Below the pieces are notes generated by a model. It was not told the DNA's origin, did no database searches, and saw nothing but the letters and a program-made list of their open reading frames with translations. A stretch of 24,885 nucleotides of DNA from DASVRZ01 sp038228695 (lineage in GTDB: Bacteria > Verrucomicrobiota > Verrucomicrobiia > Chthoniobacterales > DASVRZ01). Numbering within the stretch: position 1 is the first letter of the stretch; each line of letters opens with the position of its first letter. The stretch covers positions 1-24,885 of the forward strand of contig JBBRPA010000051.1 in the NCBI GenBank assembly GCA_038228695.1, read 5' to 3'. Of this stretch, positions 7,591-15,347 are shown piece by piece. The translations under genes and the position numbers were made by a program.

Positions 7591-10335
7591 ATGTCCGAGA
7601 TTTCCAAAACGTATGAGCCTCAAGCGATCGAAGAAAAATGGTATGCCGACTGGCTGGCCAAAGGTTGTTTTACTGCCGATCCCACTTCTAGCAAGCCCGC
7701 GTATTCGATCGTCATCCCGCCGCCAAATGTCACGGGTGTGCTAACACTGGGTCACGTTCTGAATAACACGATTCAGGATATTCTCGCCCGCCGCGCCCGC
7801 ATGTTAGGAAAAGAAGTGCTCTGGCTTCCCGGAACCGATCACGCTGGGATCGCTACGCAAAACGTCGTCGAGAAATCGCTCCGCAAAGCCGGAGAAATGA
7901 AACATCGCGACGATCTCGGACGCGAAAAGCTGGTCGAGAAGATCTGGGAGTGGAAAGACGAATACGGCGGTAAAATTCTCAAGCAACTCCGCGCGCTCGG
8001 AGCGTCCTGCGATTGGTCGCGCACCCGTTTTACGATGGACCCGGAATACTCCGCCTGCGTCCAGCGTGTCTTCGTTGATCTTTACCAAAAAGGAATGATT
8101 TATCGCGGCAAACGCATGGTGAATTGGTGCCCCGTTGCACTCACCGCCTTGAGCGACGAGGAAGTCATCATGAAGCCGACTAACGGCGTTCTCTACTACT
8201 TCAAAGTCGAGGTGATCGAGTCGCCCGGCACTTTCCTAACCATCGCCACCACGCGCCCGGAAACCATCCCCGGCGACACCGCGATTGCGGTTAACCCGAA
8301 CGATCCGCGTTATGCCCATCTCATCGGCAAAACGGCACGCCGTCCGTTGCCTTTGGAAAATCAGGCCGCCATCCCGATCGTCGCCGAGGAAAGTATCGAC
8401 ATCGCCTTCGGAACCGGCGTTTTAAAAGTCACCCCCGCGCACGACAAAGCCGACTTCGAAATCGGCCAGCGTCATCAGTTGGAAACCATCGAAGTCATCA
8501 ACGAACGCGGCGCGATGAGTGACCTCGCGGGTAACGATCTCGCTGGTCTGGAGCGTTTCGAAGCCCGCAAACGCGTCGTCGAACTTCTCCGTGAAATGGG
8601 TTCGCTGGAAAAGGAAGAGCCGTATCAAAACAACGTTGGCTACAGCGAACGCGCTGATGCCGTGATCGAGCCGCGCCTCAGCGAGCAGTGGTTTCTAAAA
8701 TACCCGAGCGTAGAGCAGTCTCGCGAAGTCGTCGCGAACGGCGGAATGAAGTTTCACCCCGATCGTTGGGCGAAAGTTTACGATCACTGGCTAGGTGGTT
8801 TGCAGGATTGGTGCATTTCCCGCCAGCTCTGGTGGGGCCACCGCATTCCGGTGTGGTATCATCAGGAAACGGGCGAGGTTTATTGCGGTTTGGAAGCTCC
8901 TGCAAATGAGGCGAATACGACAGATAGGTCCTATGAGTCCTCTTCATCCCCTTGGCTGCAAGATCCCGACGTGCTCGACACTTGGTTTTCCTCGTGGCTC
9001 TGGCCGTTTGCCACGATGGGTTGGCCGGAAAAAACACCGGAACTCGCCAAATTTTACCCGACGACCGATCTTGTCACCGGACCGGACATCATCTTCTTCT
9101 GGGTCGCTCGCATGATTATGGCCGGCTACGAATGGATGGGCGAGATGCCGTTTCAGAACGTCTATTTCACCGGCATCATTCGCGACAAACAGGGACGCAA
9201 AATGTCCAAATCGCTCGGCAATTCGCCCGATCCGCTCGACATCATCGCCCAATTTGGAGCCGATGCGCTGCGTTTCGGGGTAATGCGTTCTGCGCCGCTC
9301 GGAGCCGATGTGATGTTTGACGAAAAAAACGTCGAACTCGGGCGTAATTTCTGCACGAAACTCTGGAACGCCGCCCGCTTCCGCCAGATGTATGAGGGCG
9401 ACACCGAAGGCGAAATCAATCCGGCACTCCTAACCTCAGACGACCGCTGGATTTTGCTAAAACTCGACGCCGCGATTCGCGAAGTCTCCACCGCGCTCGA
9501 CGAATACCGTTTCAGCGACGCCGCCAACGCACTCTATCGTTTCTTTTGGAGCGAATATTGCGATTGGTATCTCGAGGCCAGCAAAGCCGCGCTCGGTCGC
9601 GTCCCGCTGCCGACGGAGCCCGCAATGTCGCCCGCCGAAGCCGCTATCGCCTATCCATTGCGAGCGAACACGCTGGCCGTGATCGACTTCATCCTCGCGC
9701 ACACTTTGCGACTGTTTCATCCGTTTTTACCTTTCATCACGGAGGAACTTTGGGAGAGCCTCGGTTTCCGCAACGACCTCCCTGTCGGTCAAGGCGGCGA
9801 CACGATTATGTTTGCTCATTGGCCGCAGTCTTTCGATGACGATTTCACCACGCACTACGGCCTCACAACCGACGCCGAAAAGGCTGCGAACGCCAAATAC
9901 GATACCGTGCTCGCCGGACGCAACCTGCGATCCACCTACAACATCCCGAGCAACAAACGCGTTCGCTTCGTTCTCCAACCATCGGCTCAGTTGGAACCCC
10001 ACGACGCCGAAGTCCTGAAAATTCTCCTCAACGCCGAAGCTCTCGACATCGAATCCAGCTACGCCGCACCGCAGGGAACGCCAACTAACCTCACCCCGCT
10101 CGGCCATCTTTACCTGCCGCTCGAAGGCCTCATCGATGTCGCCGCCGAACGCGAACGTCTCGGCAAAGAAATTGCCAAAGTGACCGACGAACTAACCAAA
10201 GTCCGCGCCAAACTCGCCAACCCCGGCTTTGCCGAAAAGGTCCCCGCCACCGTGCTCGAAGAACACCGTCAGCGCGAACTCACCTGGCAGGAAAAACTCG
10301 CCCAGCTCGAAAAGATGCGGTCCGCCCTCGGCTGA
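7591..10335 (+). CDS. valS: Valyl-tRNA synthetase
   Basis: Class I aminoacyl-tRNA synthetase that charges tRNA-Val, 914 residues, full family length. The HIGH element is TLGH (52-55) within PPPNVTGVLTLGHVLNNT. The CP1 editing domain follows (about 190-390, with the TTRPET block). Next come the DVLDTWFSSWLWPF block, KMSKS (537-541), the anticodon-binding region, and a C-terminal coiled-coil arm (LIDVAAERERLGKEIAK onward) that distinguishes ValRS from IleRS and LeuRS. Just before DPDVLDTWF is a Ser/Thr-rich segment (about 436-452, NEANTTDRSYESSSS) that looks like a small insertion. The start ATG follows a C/T-rich leader without a Shine-Dalgarno. It is probably the last gene of the operon with the FAH and secreted-protein genes, and ends 2 bp from the convergent vapC. 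Confidence 0.97.
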   Translation: MSEISKTYEPQAIEEKWYADWLAKGCFTADPTSSKPAYSIVIPPPNVTGVLTLGHVLNNTIQDILARRARMLGKEVLWLPGTDHAGIATQNVVEKSLRKAGEMKHRDDLGREKLVEKIWEWKDEYGGKILKQLRALGASCDWSRTRFTMDPEYSACVQRVFVDLYQKGMIYRGKRMVNWCPVALTALSDEEVIMKPTNGVLYYFKVEVIESPGTFLTIATTRPETIPGDTAIAVNPNDPRYAHLIGKTARRPLPLENQAAIPIVAEESIDIAFGTGVLKVTPAHDKADFEIGQRHQLETIEVINERGAMSDLAGNDLAGLERFEARKRVVELLREMGSLEKEEPYQNNVGYSERADAVIEPRLSEQWFLKYPSVEQSREVVANGGMKFHPDRWAKVYDHWLGGLQDWCISRQLWWGHRIPVWYHQETGEVYCGLEAPANEANTTDRSYESSSSPWLQDPDVLDTWFSSWLWPFATMGWPEKTPELAKFYPTTDLVTGPDIIFFWVARMIMAGYEWMGEMPFQNVYFTGIIRDKQGRKMSKSLGNSPDPLDIIAQFGADALRFGVMRSAPLGADVMFDEKNVELGRNFCTKLWNAARFRQMYEGDTEGEINPALLTSDDRWILLKLDAAIREVSTALDEYRFSDAANALYRFFWSEYCDWYLEASKAALGRVPLPTEPAMSPAEAAIAYPLRANTLAVIDFILAHTLRLFHPFLPFITEELWESLGFRNDLPVGQGGDTIMFAHWPQSFDDDFTTHYGLTTDAEKAANAKYDTVLAGRNLRSTYNIPSNKRVRFVLQPSAQLEPHDAEVLKILLNAEALDIESSYAAPQGTPTNLTPLGHLYLPLEGLIDVAAERERLGKEIAKVTDELTKVRAKLANPGFAEKVPATVLEEHRQRELTWQEKLAQLEKMRSALG

Positions 10336-10337
10336 TT

Positions 10338-10730
10338 TCAGAATGAAATGACTTCCAAGCCGTTCACCCGCTGAAATTCATCGACGTTATTCGTCACCAC
10401 AGCCATGCCTTGCACCAAAGCGGTGGCCGCGATCCAGAGGTCGTTGGTGCCAATCAAACGACCTGAAACTTGTAGTTGGCGATAGATTTCTCCGTATTGC
10501 CAAGCCACCTCCATGCTCCAGGGCAGCACCGCATACGGGCGACATAACCGTTGCCAGTCGCGCATCTCGGAGGCTGACTGGCCACCTGCCAATTCTCCGG
10601 CCACGGTGAATGTGATGTAAAATTCCTCCGTCTCGTGCGCCGCCAGAAAGCGATCCACCGCCGCCGGTTGACCACGCTTGGCTTCCCGCTCGGCAGCGAT
10701 TACGAAGTTCGTATCGAGAATGAGCGCCAT
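10338..10730 (-). CDS. vapC: PIN-domain ribonuclease toxin (VapC family)
   Basis: 130-residue PIN nuclease, the expected size for VapC toxins, which cleave tRNA or rRNA. The acidic metal-binding residues follow the PIN order: Asp6 in ILDTNFVI, Glu46 in VAGEL, Asp97 in GTNDLWIAATAL, and an Asn/Asp pair (115-117) in VTNNVDEFQ. The closing RVNGLEVI matches the end of many VapCs. The frame extends upstream to 10802, but that part overlaps the antitoxin. The ATG at 10728-10730 (MALILDTN) gives the canonical N-terminus and lies 1 nt after the antitoxin stop, so translation is coupled. It is a complete toxin with no visible inactivating change. Confidence 0.9.
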   Translation of the reverse strand: MALILDTNFVIAAEREAKRGQPAAVDRFLAAHETEEFYITFTVAGELAGGQSASEMRDWQRLCRPYAVLPWSMEVAWQYGEIYRQLQVSGRLIGTNDLWIAATALVQGMAVVTNNVDEFQRVNGLEVISF

Positions 10731-10731
10731 C

Positions 10732-10971
10732 TCAAGCCCAGGGATTGTCCGGTGGAAGATCGTTTTTGTCTGCCGTCTCCACTGCATCGAGATACCGCTC
10801 ACTCACCCCGCTGCCACCTTTGCGAAAATAATCCCGCAACCCGGCTCCATTAACGACTGTATCCGAAAAACTCGCCCGTCGAACCACTTCCGTAAAAGAT
10901 TCGCCCGGACGTTTGGAACTGCGCAATTTCTCATACGCATCCAATTCCAGCGTAATTGTTTTGGTAGCCAT
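10732..10971 (-). CDS. vapB: VapB-type antitoxin
   Basis: 79-residue antitoxin from the ATG at 10969-10971 (MATKTITLELDAYEKLRSSK). The N-terminal beta-strand and helix pattern, with ITLELDAYEKL followed by ESFTEVVRR, matches the ribbon-helix-helix-like VapB family that pairs with PIN toxins. The C-terminal part (about 40-79, including GLRDYFRKGG and a tail ending NPWA) should wrap around the toxin. A GTG at 10986 could add five residues, but the ATG gives the family N-terminus. The stop is 1 nt before vapC. VapB-VapC complexes usually repress their own promoter. A direct repeat overlapping the start could be the operator. Confidence 0.85.
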   Translation of the reverse strand: MATKTITLELDAYEKLRSSKRPGESFTEVVRRASFSDTVVNGAGLRDYFRKGGSGVSERYLDAVETADKNDLPPDNPWA

Positions 10972-10988
10972 GCACGAATCATGCACGA
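10971..10988. promoter_or_regulatory. Direct repeat at the vapB start, candidate VapBC operator
   Basis: TGCACGA occurs at 10971-10977 and 10982-10988, 11 bp apart (one helical turn), overlapping the vapB start codon. Autoregulation is usual for VapBC. Known VapB operators are more often inverted repeats, so this is only a candidate. Confidence 0.3.
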
Positions 10989-11049
10989 AAAATGAGAATG
11001 CGCAAATATTTACCGTATTTTAGTCGACCTCTGTCGTTTCGATTGAGCT

Positions 11050-11077
11050 TTGACCCATCAGAACCAACCTGTAGAAT
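11050..11077 (+). promoter_or_regulatory. Sigma-70-like promoter for the methyltransferase gene
   Basis: TTGACC (11050-11055), a 16-nt spacer, then TAGAAT (11072-11077). Both hexamers match consensus in five of six positions. It lies about 90 bp upstream of the ATG, in the 195-bp gap after vapB. No other gene could use it in this direction. Confidence 0.5.
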
Positions 11078-11166
11078 CATAATTTCACCTGCAAACCATC
11101 GCTTATTTTACGCTCCTACTGGTCGGAAAAATGGGTCCATCACAAACTGCCTGAGTATTCGTTTCT

Positions 11167-12138
11167 ATGGAAGTTGACTGTCCAGTTTGCCGTGGCCCGG
11201 GACGACATGGTTTCCGCCCGAGACCCTGCGAGCCATCGATCATGTATCGCTGCGACAAATGTCATTTCGCATTTACACAACCGCTTCCGCTGCCCGAGGA
11301 GTTTGCCGCGGTTTATGCGGAACATTACTCGAGCACCGAAGAGTGGCTCGTTCGCAATCAGCGCTCGGCGGAAATATTTTGGCCGCAGCTCACCCCATTT
11401 CTTCCAACGAAACACTTCCGGTTTTTAGAGGTGGGCGGAGCCTACGGGTATCTCTCGGCCAAAGTGAAAAATGAGCGCGACGCGGATGTGGTCATGCTTG
11501 AGTGCGGAAAACAGGCCGCGCGCCATGCCTCCGATGAACTCGGCATTACGGTGGTTAGTGACTTTTTCGAAAACTATCTTCCTGAGGAAAAATTTGATGT
11601 GATTTTTTCCAGTCACGTTGTGGAGCATCTGCGAGATGTTAAGGGATACTTCACCCAATGCGCGGATCTCCTGAACCCGGGTGGCGTTTGCATCGTGGTC
11701 ACGCCAAATGCCAGTGCTTGGAAATTCCGTCTGGGCGGCTCCTGCTGGTGCTGGGCCATTCCGGAGCACCTCTATTTTCTGTCCGCCGCCTCGGCACGAG
11801 AGATTGCCCGAACCAGCGGATTTGCCTCGTGTGAATCACGCGATCAACGGCCGTTCGGCGGCTACCCAGGTATTCTGGTTGGAGTCTTTTCGAGGATGAA
11901 AAATCTCTGGAAATTTCGCACCATTGCAGAACAGGCCGCGCCGTCTCCCCATCTGCTCTCTCAGGAAATCGCCCCCCGCAGTTGGGTTTCCCGGCTCTTT
12001 GCCTGCCTCAATTGGCTGGCTTCCATCGAACAAAAACTTCTCGCCCCGATCGACCTCGCCTTCGGTTGCGACGAGTTGCTGATCTGCGCCAGAATGCCAA
12101 ACCCGACAGCAGCCGAAGCCGGCACCCGCTCAAATTAA
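11167..12138 (+). CDS. SAM-dependent methyltransferase with N-terminal zinc ribbon
   Basis: 323-residue class I methyltransferase of the Methyltransf_23 type. It begins with a zinc-ribbon, Cys5-x2-Cys8 and Cys29-x2-Cys32 (CPVC and CDKC). The Rossmann core follows: motif I FLEVGGAYGYL (86-96), an acidic residue after the second strand (MLECG), SSHVVEHLRD, and the LNPGGVCIVVTPN post-motif. Zinc-ribbon methyltransferases of this layout often act in sugar or cell-envelope biosynthesis clusters. No such cluster is present here, so the substrate is unknown. It is transcribed alone, with a good upstream promoter and no Shine-Dalgarno before the ATG. Confidence 0.83.
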   Translation: MEVDCPVCRGPGRHGFRPRPCEPSIMYRCDKCHFAFTQPLPLPEEFAAVYAEHYSSTEEWLVRNQRSAEIFWPQLTPFLPTKHFRFLEVGGAYGYLSAKVKNERDADVVMLECGKQAARHASDELGITVVSDFFENYLPEEKFDVIFSSHVVEHLRDVKGYFTQCADLLNPGGVCIVVTPNASAWKFRLGGSCWCWAIPEHLYFLSAASAREIARTSGFASCESRDQRPFGGYPGILVGVFSRMKNLWKFRTIAEQAAPSPHLLSQEIAPRSWVSRLFACLNWLASIEQKLLAPIDLAFGCDELLICARMPNPTAAEAGTRSN

Positions 12139-12221
12139 TCGCGTTCGTTTTCCTTAAGGAATGGTGCTCGGATGATTTTCCCCTAGACCACCCCGGCAAT
12201 CCAGCTTTCAATTCCCTATCT

Positions 12222-12695
12222 ATGAGCGAACTGAAAATTGGAGATGCGGCGCCAGATTTTTCTGCCGCGGCGGTGGGTGGCGATTTTGGATCGGGAAAAG
12301 CGGTCAGCCTGAAGGATTTCGCAGGCAAACACGTGGTGCTTTATTTTTATCCGAAGGACGACACGCCCGGTTGCACGACCCAAGCCTGCGGGTTGCGCGA
12401 TGCGTGGGCAGAATTTGCGGAAAAAGCGGTGGTTTTTGGTGTTAGCATTGACCCGCCAAAGAGTCACACCAAGTTCATCGAGAAATTTTCACTCCCTTTC
12501 CCGCTTCTCAGCGACGAGGACAAAAAAATTGTCGAAGCCTACGGAGTCTGGGTTGAAAAAAGCATGTATGGGAAAAAATACATGGGCACCGAACGGAGCA
12601 CGTTCGTCATCGGACCGGACGGAAAAATCAAAGCCATTCTGCGGAAAGTCGCCCCGGCGGAACACGTGGACTTACTCCTCAAAGCTCTCGCCTGA
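12222..12695 (+). CDS. bcp: Thiol peroxidase, Bcp/PrxQ subfamily peroxiredoxin
   Basis: 157-residue cytoplasmic peroxiredoxin that reduces hydrogen peroxide and organic peroxides with thioredoxin as reductant. Peroxidatic Cys51 lies in PKDDTPGCTTQACGLRD and a resolving Cys56 five residues later, the defining PrxQ spacing. The N-terminal GDAAPDFS and the later FPLLSDEDKKIVEAYGVW and TFVIGPDGKI blocks are family-typical. The frame is open upstream to 11982 inside the methyltransferase gene. The ATG at 12222 (MSELKIGD) is the family start, although no Shine-Dalgarno precedes it. Its TGA overlaps the next ATG by one base (TGATG), so it is coupled to the DUF697 gene. Confidence 0.95.
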   Translation: MSELKIGDAAPDFSAAAVGGDFGSGKAVSLKDFAGKHVVLYFYPKDDTPGCTTQACGLRDAWAEFAEKAVVFGVSIDPPKSHTKFIEKFSLPFPLLSDEDKKIVEAYGVWVEKSMYGKKYMGTERSTFVIGPDGKIKAILRKVAPAEHVDLLLKALA

Positions 12696-13873
12696 TGAAT
12701 CAGGAAACGCTTTTGGGTTGGTATGACCGGTTGGAAAAGCTGGCCGCCAAACTGCCTGGCCCGCTCCAAAAGGCGGTGCTCAGCGAAATGCGCCCGATCC
12801 GGGAACTCTTTCTTGAGCAACGGCCCGCCCGGATTCTCCTGACCGGCACCAGTGATGTCTCCCGCGTCGAAATCGTCAATTCGCTCTTTCGCGAGCAAGT
12901 CATTTCCCTCGAGGGCGAGCATCCCCTGCCCCTCGCACCTGGCTGGGAAACCTTTCACCGAATCGCGGGAGGGTCCGTTCTGCTCCTCGACGCACGCGAG
13001 CAAAAGACCCTCCATTGGGGCAGTGGTCGGGATTTTTTTGCGCCCGACATCGTCATTTTTGCCTGTCACGGGCACCCGGAACAAGCCGATCTAACGGCTG
13101 CCGTTGAGCGGCTCGCCCAAGCGCTGGTGGAGATCGAGGCGAAATTCGCCCATCGGCCGGCGGTATTTGCGATTATCGACGGGATTCCCGAACGTCCGGT
13201 TGCGGCGAGCGGAACGTCCCAAGCCACTTTCGCGGTCGAAACGGCGCTTCGGGAAAACGCCGCAATCAATAGAATTCTGGCAGACGTCCTGACCATTCCA
13301 CGCTGGAGCCGATTCCGAACGGATGGCACCCCGGACGAGACACTGGCAGGCGGCCTGCAGGATTTCCTGTCGCAATTGGTGGACGAACTGCCCCCGCAGG
13401 CCAGACTGGAAATGGCCCGAATCACTGGCATGCGCCCGGCTCAGAAAAAGATCGCCGAAACCTTGGTCAAAGCGACCAGCGCGATTTCGGCCGCGATTGG
13501 GGCACAGCCCATTCCTTTGGCCGACATGCCGATCCTGACCGGACTGCAGGCGGGCATGGTCGCTGGCATTATTTACATCAGCGGCGGCAACATGAACCTC
13601 CGCTCCGGGCTCAAATTTATGGGATCGCTTGGGATCACAATCGGCTTGGCTTTTGCTTTACGCGAGGCAGCGAGGAGCGTCGCAAAATTGGTCCCTGGCT
13701 TCGGCTATGCCGTTTCAGGCGGATTCGCTGCTGGAGGAACCTTTGCCATCGGACGCGCCGCGACGGCGTTTTTCATCGATCAGGTTTCCTTGGCTGAGGC
13801 AAAAAAAATCTTCCGCCGGAAACGCCGAACCGAGCTGCCCGGAAATCCTCCCGGAACAATCGGAAAGACATGA
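12695..13873 (+). CDS. DUF697-family membrane-associated pseudo-GTPase
   Basis: 392 residues. The C-terminal third (about 240-375) matches the DUF697/YcjF-like pattern: LVKATSAISAAIGAQPIPLADMPILT, then glycine-rich hydrophobic hairpins (AGMVAGIIYISG; GFGYAVSGGFAAGGTFAIGRA) likely to enter the membrane. A basic tail (KKIFRRKRR) follows. The N-terminal part keeps the outline of an Era-like GTPase but not its active site. The P-loop position reads GTSDVSRVEIVNSLF (51-65) with Arg and Val in place of Lys-Ser, the DxxG position is DARE, and no NKxD is seen. It probably does not bind GTP in the usual way. Cotranscribed with bcp (TGATG overlap). The function of DUF697 proteins is poorly known, and the link to peroxide defence is only positional. 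Confidence 0.75.
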   Translation: MNQETLLGWYDRLEKLAAKLPGPLQKAVLSEMRPIRELFLEQRPARILLTGTSDVSRVEIVNSLFREQVISLEGEHPLPLAPGWETFHRIAGGSVLLLDAREQKTLHWGSGRDFFAPDIVIFACHGHPEQADLTAAVERLAQALVEIEAKFAHRPAVFAIIDGIPERPVAASGTSQATFAVETALRENAAINRILADVLTIPRWSRFRTDGTPDETLAGGLQDFLSQLVDELPPQARLEMARITGMRPAQKKIAETLVKATSAISAAIGAQPIPLADMPILTGLQAGMVAGIIYISGGNMNLRSGLKFMGSLGITIGLAFALREAARSVAKLVPGFGYAVSGGFAAGGTFAIGRAATAFFIDQVSLAEAKKIFRRKRRTELPGNPPGTIGKT

Positions 13874-13892
13874 CACGTCATATTTTATACGA

Positions 13893-13952
13893 TGTGAACA
13901 ACGTGTGAACAAATATGGCTTTGCCAGTCAAAATTTTGTGAAAAAACTGTGA
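13893..13952 (+). promoter_or_regulatory. 11-bp-phased TGTGA repeats upstream of and over the rsmA start
   Basis: TGTGA starts at 13893, 13904, 13937 and 13948. All spacings are multiples of 11 bp (11, 33, 11). The first two are perfect 9-bp copies (TGTGAACAA) separated by CG. The fourth overlaps the GTG start of rsmA. The arrangement on one helical face suggests a protein-binding site, but chance is not excluded. Confidence 0.35.
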
Positions 13953-15331
13953 CTCTGACCGAAATTAAACAGAATTTGGCGGCATCGGACGCCTCCCCAA
14001 GGAAGAGTCTCGGACAGAATTTTTTGCACGACCAGAACTTGGCAAAGTGGATGATTCGTCAACTGGAACCCAATTCCAACGATCAATTTATCGAGATCGG
14101 ACCGGGTTTGGGCGCGCTAACCGAGTGGCTCGTGCCGCTGGTTGGCAGGGTGACGGCGATTGAGAAGGATGGGAACATGGTTTCGTTTCTAACAAAACGC
14201 TTTGCTGACTACTCATCTTTTCAAATTTGGCATCAAGACGCTTGTGACAGTGACTTACGACAGTTTATATGCAAAGGACCGCATAAGTTAATCGGTAATC
14301 TTCCGTATTATGTGTCCACTGCCATCCTGCTCAATTTTCTGTCTGCACCGACTTCGGTGACCAACGCCCTGTTCACACTCCAGCGCGAGGTGGCGGAGCG
14401 ATTGACCGCGAAACCGGGGAGTCCCGCCTACGGTTCGCTGACGATCGCCGTCCAGCGTCGGTGGCAGGTGAAGTATTTGCGGACACTTCCTCCGTCGGTT
14501 TTTTACCCCGCACCTCACGTGGATTCGGCGGTGGTGTTATTAACCGCGCTCGCTCCGGAAAATATTGCTCCGGTGGACGGGCGGGTGTTTGAACAGACCG
14601 TGCGACTCGGATTCTCCCAGCGCCGCAAGCAGTTACGCAAGCTGCTCGACATTCCAGCGGATGATTGGTCAGCTTTTTCATCCATGTTGGGCGTCTCGTC
14701 CCAGTGTCGTGCAGAGGAGCTTTCGATCGATCAATGGGTGCAGCTCGTCCAAGCTCTGCATCCGCTCCATCAGACCGACGCGCAGGATGTTGCGGGGGAG
14801 ATTTTCGATGTCGTGGATGATCAAGATACGGTTGTTTCCCAAGCCCCGCGCGGCGAGGTCCATGCCCGCAATTGGAATCATCGGGCGGTGCATATTTTCG
14901 TGACAAACCAGCAGGGCGAACTCTTTTTGCAGAAGCGCAGCCACCTCAAAGACCGCGAGCCTGGCAAATGGGATTCGAGTGCGGCGGGTCATCTCGACGC
15001 AGGGGAATCCTACGATGAGGCTGCCCGCCGGGAGATTGTGGAGGAATTGGGCGTGGCTGTGGCGGTGACTTTTATTGAAAAACTGCCCGCCTCGCCCGAG
15101 ACGGGGTTCGAGTTTGTTGGCATCTACCGGGCGGAATCGGAGGGTCCCTTTCACCTGCATCCGCTGGAAATTGAGACTGGGGCGTTTTTTCCGCAGGGGC
15201 TGCTGCGCGAATGGGTAACGAACCGTCCGCAGGATTTTGCCCCCGGTTTTTTGAAATGTTTTGCGGTTTTAAACCATTCCCCGAATCCAGACCCGACGGT
15301 TCCAGTAAATACTGGGCAAAGCTCATCCTAG
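13949..15331 (+). CDS. rsmA: Fusion of 16S rRNA dimethyladenosine transferase (RsmA/KsgA) and a Nudix hydrolase
   Basis: 460 residues in one uninterrupted frame. Residues about 15-272 are RsmA, which dimethylates the two adjacent adenines in helix 45 of 16S rRNA. Visible are SLGQNFLHD, SAM motif I EIGPGLGALTEWL (49-61), IEKD (71-74), catalytic NLPY (117-120), and the C-terminal FSQRRKQLRKLL. Residues about 283-445 form a Nudix hydrolase with a perfect box GX5EX7REUXEEXGU (Gly347 to Val369) and an upstream EIFDVVDDQD strand, as in the YfcD/isopentenyl-isomerase-like branch. RsmA alone is about 270 residues, so the second domain is a true addition. The start is GTG at 13949 with no Shine-Dalgarno. 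Phased TGTGA repeats cover the start. The Nudix substrate is unknown. Confidence 0.92.
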   Translation: MTLTEIKQNLAASDASPRKSLGQNFLHDQNLAKWMIRQLEPNSNDQFIEIGPGLGALTEWLVPLVGRVTAIEKDGNMVSFLTKRFADYSSFQIWHQDACDSDLRQFICKGPHKLIGNLPYYVSTAILLNFLSAPTSVTNALFTLQREVAERLTAKPGSPAYGSLTIAVQRRWQVKYLRTLPPSVFYPAPHVDSAVVLLTALAPENIAPVDGRVFEQTVRLGFSQRRKQLRKLLDIPADDWSAFSSMLGVSSQCRAEELSIDQWVQLVQALHPLHQTDAQDVAGEIFDVVDDQDTVVSQAPRGEVHARNWNHRAVHIFVTNQQGELFLQKRSHLKDREPGKWDSSAAGHLDAGESYDEAARREIVEELGVAVAVTFIEKLPASPETGFEFVGIYRAESEGPFHLHPLEIETGAFFPQGLLREWVTNRPQDFAPGFLKCFAVLNHSPNPDPTVPVNTGQSSS

Positions 15332-15347
15332 GCCCTAGGTTTTTTCC

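Noticed and set aside
10335..10349. Small inverted repeat ATTTCA-GAA-TGAAAT between valS and vapC
   Set aside because: AT-rich 6-bp stem with a 3-nt loop and no T-run. It is not a convincing terminator for either convergent gene.
10731..10802. Longer N-terminus for VapC
   Set aside because: It lies within the vapB coding region. PIN proteins begin directly with the first Asp strand, as from the ATG at 10730.
12150..12161. Perfect 12-bp palindrome TTCCTTAAGGAA upstream of bcp
   Set aside because: Palindromes of this length are expected several times by chance in 25 kb, and it matches no peroxide-regulator site I can name.
15327..15345. Short stem CCTA/TAGG followed by six T between rsmA and the OB-like gene
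   Set aside because: A 4-bp stem is too weak for an intrinsic terminator, and the next ATG follows immediately.
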